DNA of 5,742 nucleotides, taken from the NCBI GenBank assembly GCA_004554395.1, contig SFMP01000158.1, forward strand, positions 1-5,742, written 5' to 3'. How positions within the stretch are numbered: the first letter of the stretch is position 1; each line of letters starts with the position of its first letter. Source of the DNA: Myxococcales bacterium. GTDB lineage: Bacteria > Myxococcota_A > Bradymonadia > UBA4248. A program made the translations under genes and the position numbers. The notes beneath the pieces were generated by a model, which saw only the letters and a list, made by a program, of their open reading frames with translations, was not told where the DNA came from and did no database searches. Below, in pieces: positions 3,378-5,742 of this stretch.

Positions 3378-5742
3378 ATGGTAAATCGCAAAAGTTTAGT
3401 GTTTGCGCTCTGCGCAACGGCCTCGATTATCGGTCTAGCTGGCTGTTCCGACGACAGCGGATCGAGCTCCGAGAAGCCCTCTGGCAACGAAAGCCTCGTC
3501 GTCAATCCAACGAGTGTGCAACTCAGCAAAGGGCAAGAACTCCCCGTCACCGTTTTGCACTCTGCCGCTAGCATTACCGCTACGTCAAACGACGAATCAT
3601 GCGTCACCGCTACAGTCGTCAACGACAGCACAGGCGTTTCCAAAGTCAACATCAAAACCGTTGCCACCCAGAGTTGCGCCACGACCGTCGAAATCAAAGG
3701 CGATAGCAAAACCGAAAGCGTCGCAGCGGCTGTCGTCTTTGGCGCTCCCATTCTCAATGTCACTCCACAAACGATCAATGCAAAAGTCGGCGACGCAAAA
3801 CGCGCTACTGCAGAATACACCAAAGACGGCGATGCGCTAGCCGATAAAACCCTCACCCTGTCGCTCTCCTCGACCGACTGCGTCACCCTCGCCAGCAACG
3901 AAGTCACCACCAACGACCAAGGCAAAGCGCATATCGATATCACCGCCGGCAACAAAGCTTGCGAAACGACCCTCACCATCACACCGCCCGATAATGGCGT
4001 TAAAGCTAAAACCGTCGAGATTAAAGTTACAGAAGACGGTACAGTCGTCGACGATGGCAAGGGCGTCCTCGAATTCTTCGATCCAAAGAGCACTGAGAAA
4101 GAGATCAATTTCACGCTTAACGGTGGCACGACGAGCAAAAACTTTAGCGTTCGTTATTTCAATTCGGAATCGAAAGACGTCATCGCAGACGCAAAAGTTA
4201 TATTTACAACCGAAGGCGACGAGGATTGTATTAAAGTCTCCAAGGGCAAAACGATCTACACGAACGAAGCTGGTATTGCCAGCAATGCCGTCACGTTTAT
4301 TACAAAAGGCATCGACGGTTGTGACGCTTCTGTCGCCATTACAACGGAAAACACCGACGTCGATGCTCTCAAAGTCAAAGTTCACGTCGATGCAATCGAA
4401 GACTACCGCATGAAAGTCGTCATGAATGTCGACAAATCGAGCACTGCTGCAAAAATTGGCTATGCCCAGGCTGCGTTTATGCGAGGGGCAAATTGTAACG
4501 AACTCAGCGACTATTCTAACTGGATTCAATCAATCGAAGCCCTCGACGATAACTTCGCTAGCGCCGATAGCATTGATGCGTCGGGCAAACCTCTTGGTGA
4601 AGTTCTCTTCAACGCCGTTCCCGTCCTCTCAACAGAAGAAAAAGCCGCCGTTATCGCTTATGCGACGAGTGGAGCTGAATCCCAAGATATCATCGCCTAT
4701 GGTTGTTACGACCTAGAAAGCCGCCTCGAAGGCGAAGTCTCTGTCGATATGACAGCTGTTCCCATTAATATTAAAGGCGAATACGACATCATTTCAAACT
4801 TCGACATCTCGAGTGCTTATACGAAAGACAAGCACCCTGAGCTTCCCGCTGCCGAAGATATGAACGCTGGCGACTGGGTCGATTGGATCGTCAAACTCTT
4901 TGACAATCCCGTCAAAGCCTTGTACGACTTCATCTGGGTAAACTCCATCGTCCGCCTTGGTGATCTCATAAATCAACAATGGGTAACAGACTTTATCAGC
5001 AATCCGATGACAAAAGGTCTCGTTTGGGATTTGTTTAGCAAAGAGTTGCTCACCTATCTCAACACTCAAGATTGGTACAAAATCATCATAGCTGTTGCCC
5101 CAGATATCAAAGATCTCACGACGAATATGCAATTCAAAGGCACGATGGCCGTCGAAACGACCGATGCCTCTGGTCTGAAGATCACCAAAGCGACGCAAAC
5201 ATACAACGAATTGCAATATCGCTGGTCTTATAATATTGAGACAAATAGCGATTGTTTAAAAGGCGACGTCTTCACCAAGTCTGGTACGTGTCGCATGTCG
5301 ATGCCACTCGATAAAGCCGCCCACGCGACGGCAACGCTTACGGGCAATTGGACGGGCAAAGTCACCAATGGCGATGTCATAAGCACGCTCGACATCGATG
5401 AGCACGAATTGACGATGAAATGGGCGACCATTCTATACAATGCCATCTTTGGCGAAATCATGCCAAAAGTTCTCAATTACAAAGATTCGACCAATCTTGA
5501 AAAGGGAAGGTTGACGAGTGCATTCCTCGAAAAAGTCCTCTTCGACACCGTTGCCCAAGCGTACACGAACAGCATTGAAGAATATAACAAGGCGAATGAG
5601 TGTACGTGCAAAACTGAAGGTAATGTTGAAACTTGTACATCTGCATCAAATAAAACATGTCGCTATAAACTCCAGAGCACCCAATCGTGTGAACGATTCA
5701 TCGAATCTATTGTCTACTACGCCTACGCCAAGGCATCGGAGT
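3378..5742 (+). CDS. Large lipoprotein with Ig-like modules, 3' end outside the window
   Basis: The gene starts at ATG 3378 with AAGGAG (3365-3370) seven bases upstream and is open to the right edge, so 788 codons are seen and the C-terminus is missing. Residues 1-22 are a lipoprotein signal peptide ending in the lipobox LAGC. Cys23 should be lipidated, and the following Ser24-Asp25 together with a Ser/Gly-rich tether (24-37) fits an outer-membrane or surface position. Three beta-rich modules follow (about 39-120, 124-217, 229-337), each with one Cys pair: 75/100, 168/195 and 284/315. Modules 2 and 3 carry the TNDQGKA and TNEAGIA turns typical of invasin/intimin Big_1-like Ig domains. Residues about 341-788 are unassigned, with Cys pairs 373/443 and 626/638, Trp-rich amphipathic segments at 500-570, and a Cys cluster at 742-771. 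The function is unknown; a scaffold or adhesion role is only inferred. It has its own promoter-like sequence and leader. Confidence 0.9.
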   Translation, partial: MVNRKSLVFALCATASIIGLAGCSDDSGSSSEKPSGNESLVVNPTSVQLSKGQELPVTVLHSAASITATSNDESCVTATVVNDSTGVSKVNIKTVATQSCATTVEIKGDSKTESVAAAVVFGAPILNVTPQTINAKVGDAKRATAEYTKDGDALADKTLTLSLSSTDCVTLASNEVTTNDQGKAHIDITAGNKACETTLTITPPDNGVKAKTVEIKVTEDGTVVDDGKGVLEFFDPKSTEKEINFTLNGGTTSKNFSVRYFNSESKDVIADAKVIFTTEGDEDCIKVSKGKTIYTNEAGIASNAVTFITKGIDGCDASVAITTENTDVDALKVKVHVDAIEDYRMKVVMNVDKSSTAAKIGYAQAAFMRGANCNELSDYSNWIQSIEALDDNFASADSIDASGKPLGEVLFNAVPVLSTEEKAAVIAYATSGAESQDIIAYGCYDLESRLEGEVSVDMTAVPINIKGEYDIISNFDISSAYTKDKHPELPAAEDMNAGDWVDWIVKLFDNPVKALYDFIWVNSIVRLGDLINQQWVTDFISNPMTKGLVWDLFSKELLTYLNTQDWYKIIIAVAPDIKDLTTNMQFKGTMAVETTDASGLKITKATQTYNELQYRWSYNIETNSDCLKGDVFTKSGTCRMSMPLDKAAHATATLTGNWTGKVTNGDVISTLDIDEHELTMKWATILYNAIFGEIMPKVLNYKDSTNLEKGRLTSAFLEKVLFDTVAQAYTNSIEEYNKANECTCKTEGNVETCTSASNKTCRYKLQSTQSCERFIESIVYYAYAKASE

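Noticed and set aside
3317..4138. 273-codon minus-strand ORF with hydrophobic stretches resembling membrane segments
   Set aside because: It lies antisense to the lipoprotein gene, which has a ribosome binding site, lipobox and modular structure. The hydrophobicity comes from reading GAC/GTC-type codons in reverse.
3837..4529. 230-codon minus-strand ORF
   Set aside because: It is an antisense shadow of the lipoprotein gene with Asp/Phe/Val-biased composition and no start signals.

Overview
The window looks like part of a bacterial chromosome, with one secreted-protein gene, one core glycolytic gene and the 5' part of a large lipoprotein gene. Strong Shine-Dalgarno sequences (AGAGG, AAGGAG), a textbook lipobox and intrinsic terminators support a bacterium. 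The large lipoprotein with Ig-like modules, and codon use that favours C-ending codons but GAA and AAA over GAG and AAG, remind me of Myxococcota/Bradymonadia-type (former delta-proteobacterial) genomes. That placement is an impression from memory and is not proven here.

Layout. Bases 1-105 are an array of 15 heptamers (CATTGCT, AATTGCT and AACTGCT types), cut by the window edge. On the minus strand it begins in the last codons of a gene for an exported protein of unknown function (97-1011), and the stop codon of that gene is made by the repeat. A 154-base divergent intergenic region (1012-1165) is dense in inverted repeats, including a 14-bp perfect palindrome. Next comes gpmI (1166-2818, plus strand), a complete cofactor-independent phosphoglycerate mutase of the long, plant/trypanosomatid-like lineage, with all catalytic residues present.

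The 559 bases between gpmI and the next gene hold several elements. In order they are an AT-rich intrinsic terminator, a 13-bp-arm hairpin, two 42-bp direct repeats that each fold into a hairpin, a strong terminator with a T8 tract, a stretch of about 185 bases where only a cryptic minus-strand reading frame is visible, a sigma-70-like promoter, and a leader with competing hairpins. From 3378 to the end runs a large lipoprotein gene, open through the right edge (788 codons seen). It has three Ig-like modules, each with one cysteine pair, followed by a C-terminal region I cannot assign.

No operon is evident. gpmI has its own terminator, the left gene is divergent from it, and the lipoprotein has its own promoter and leader. 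Nothing links glycolysis to the two envelope proteins beyond adjacency. No RNA genes, CRISPR array, transposase or phage genes are visible. The least explained parts are the two repeat systems (heptamers and 42-bp hairpin repeats), the lipoprotein architecture and the structured lipoprotein leader.
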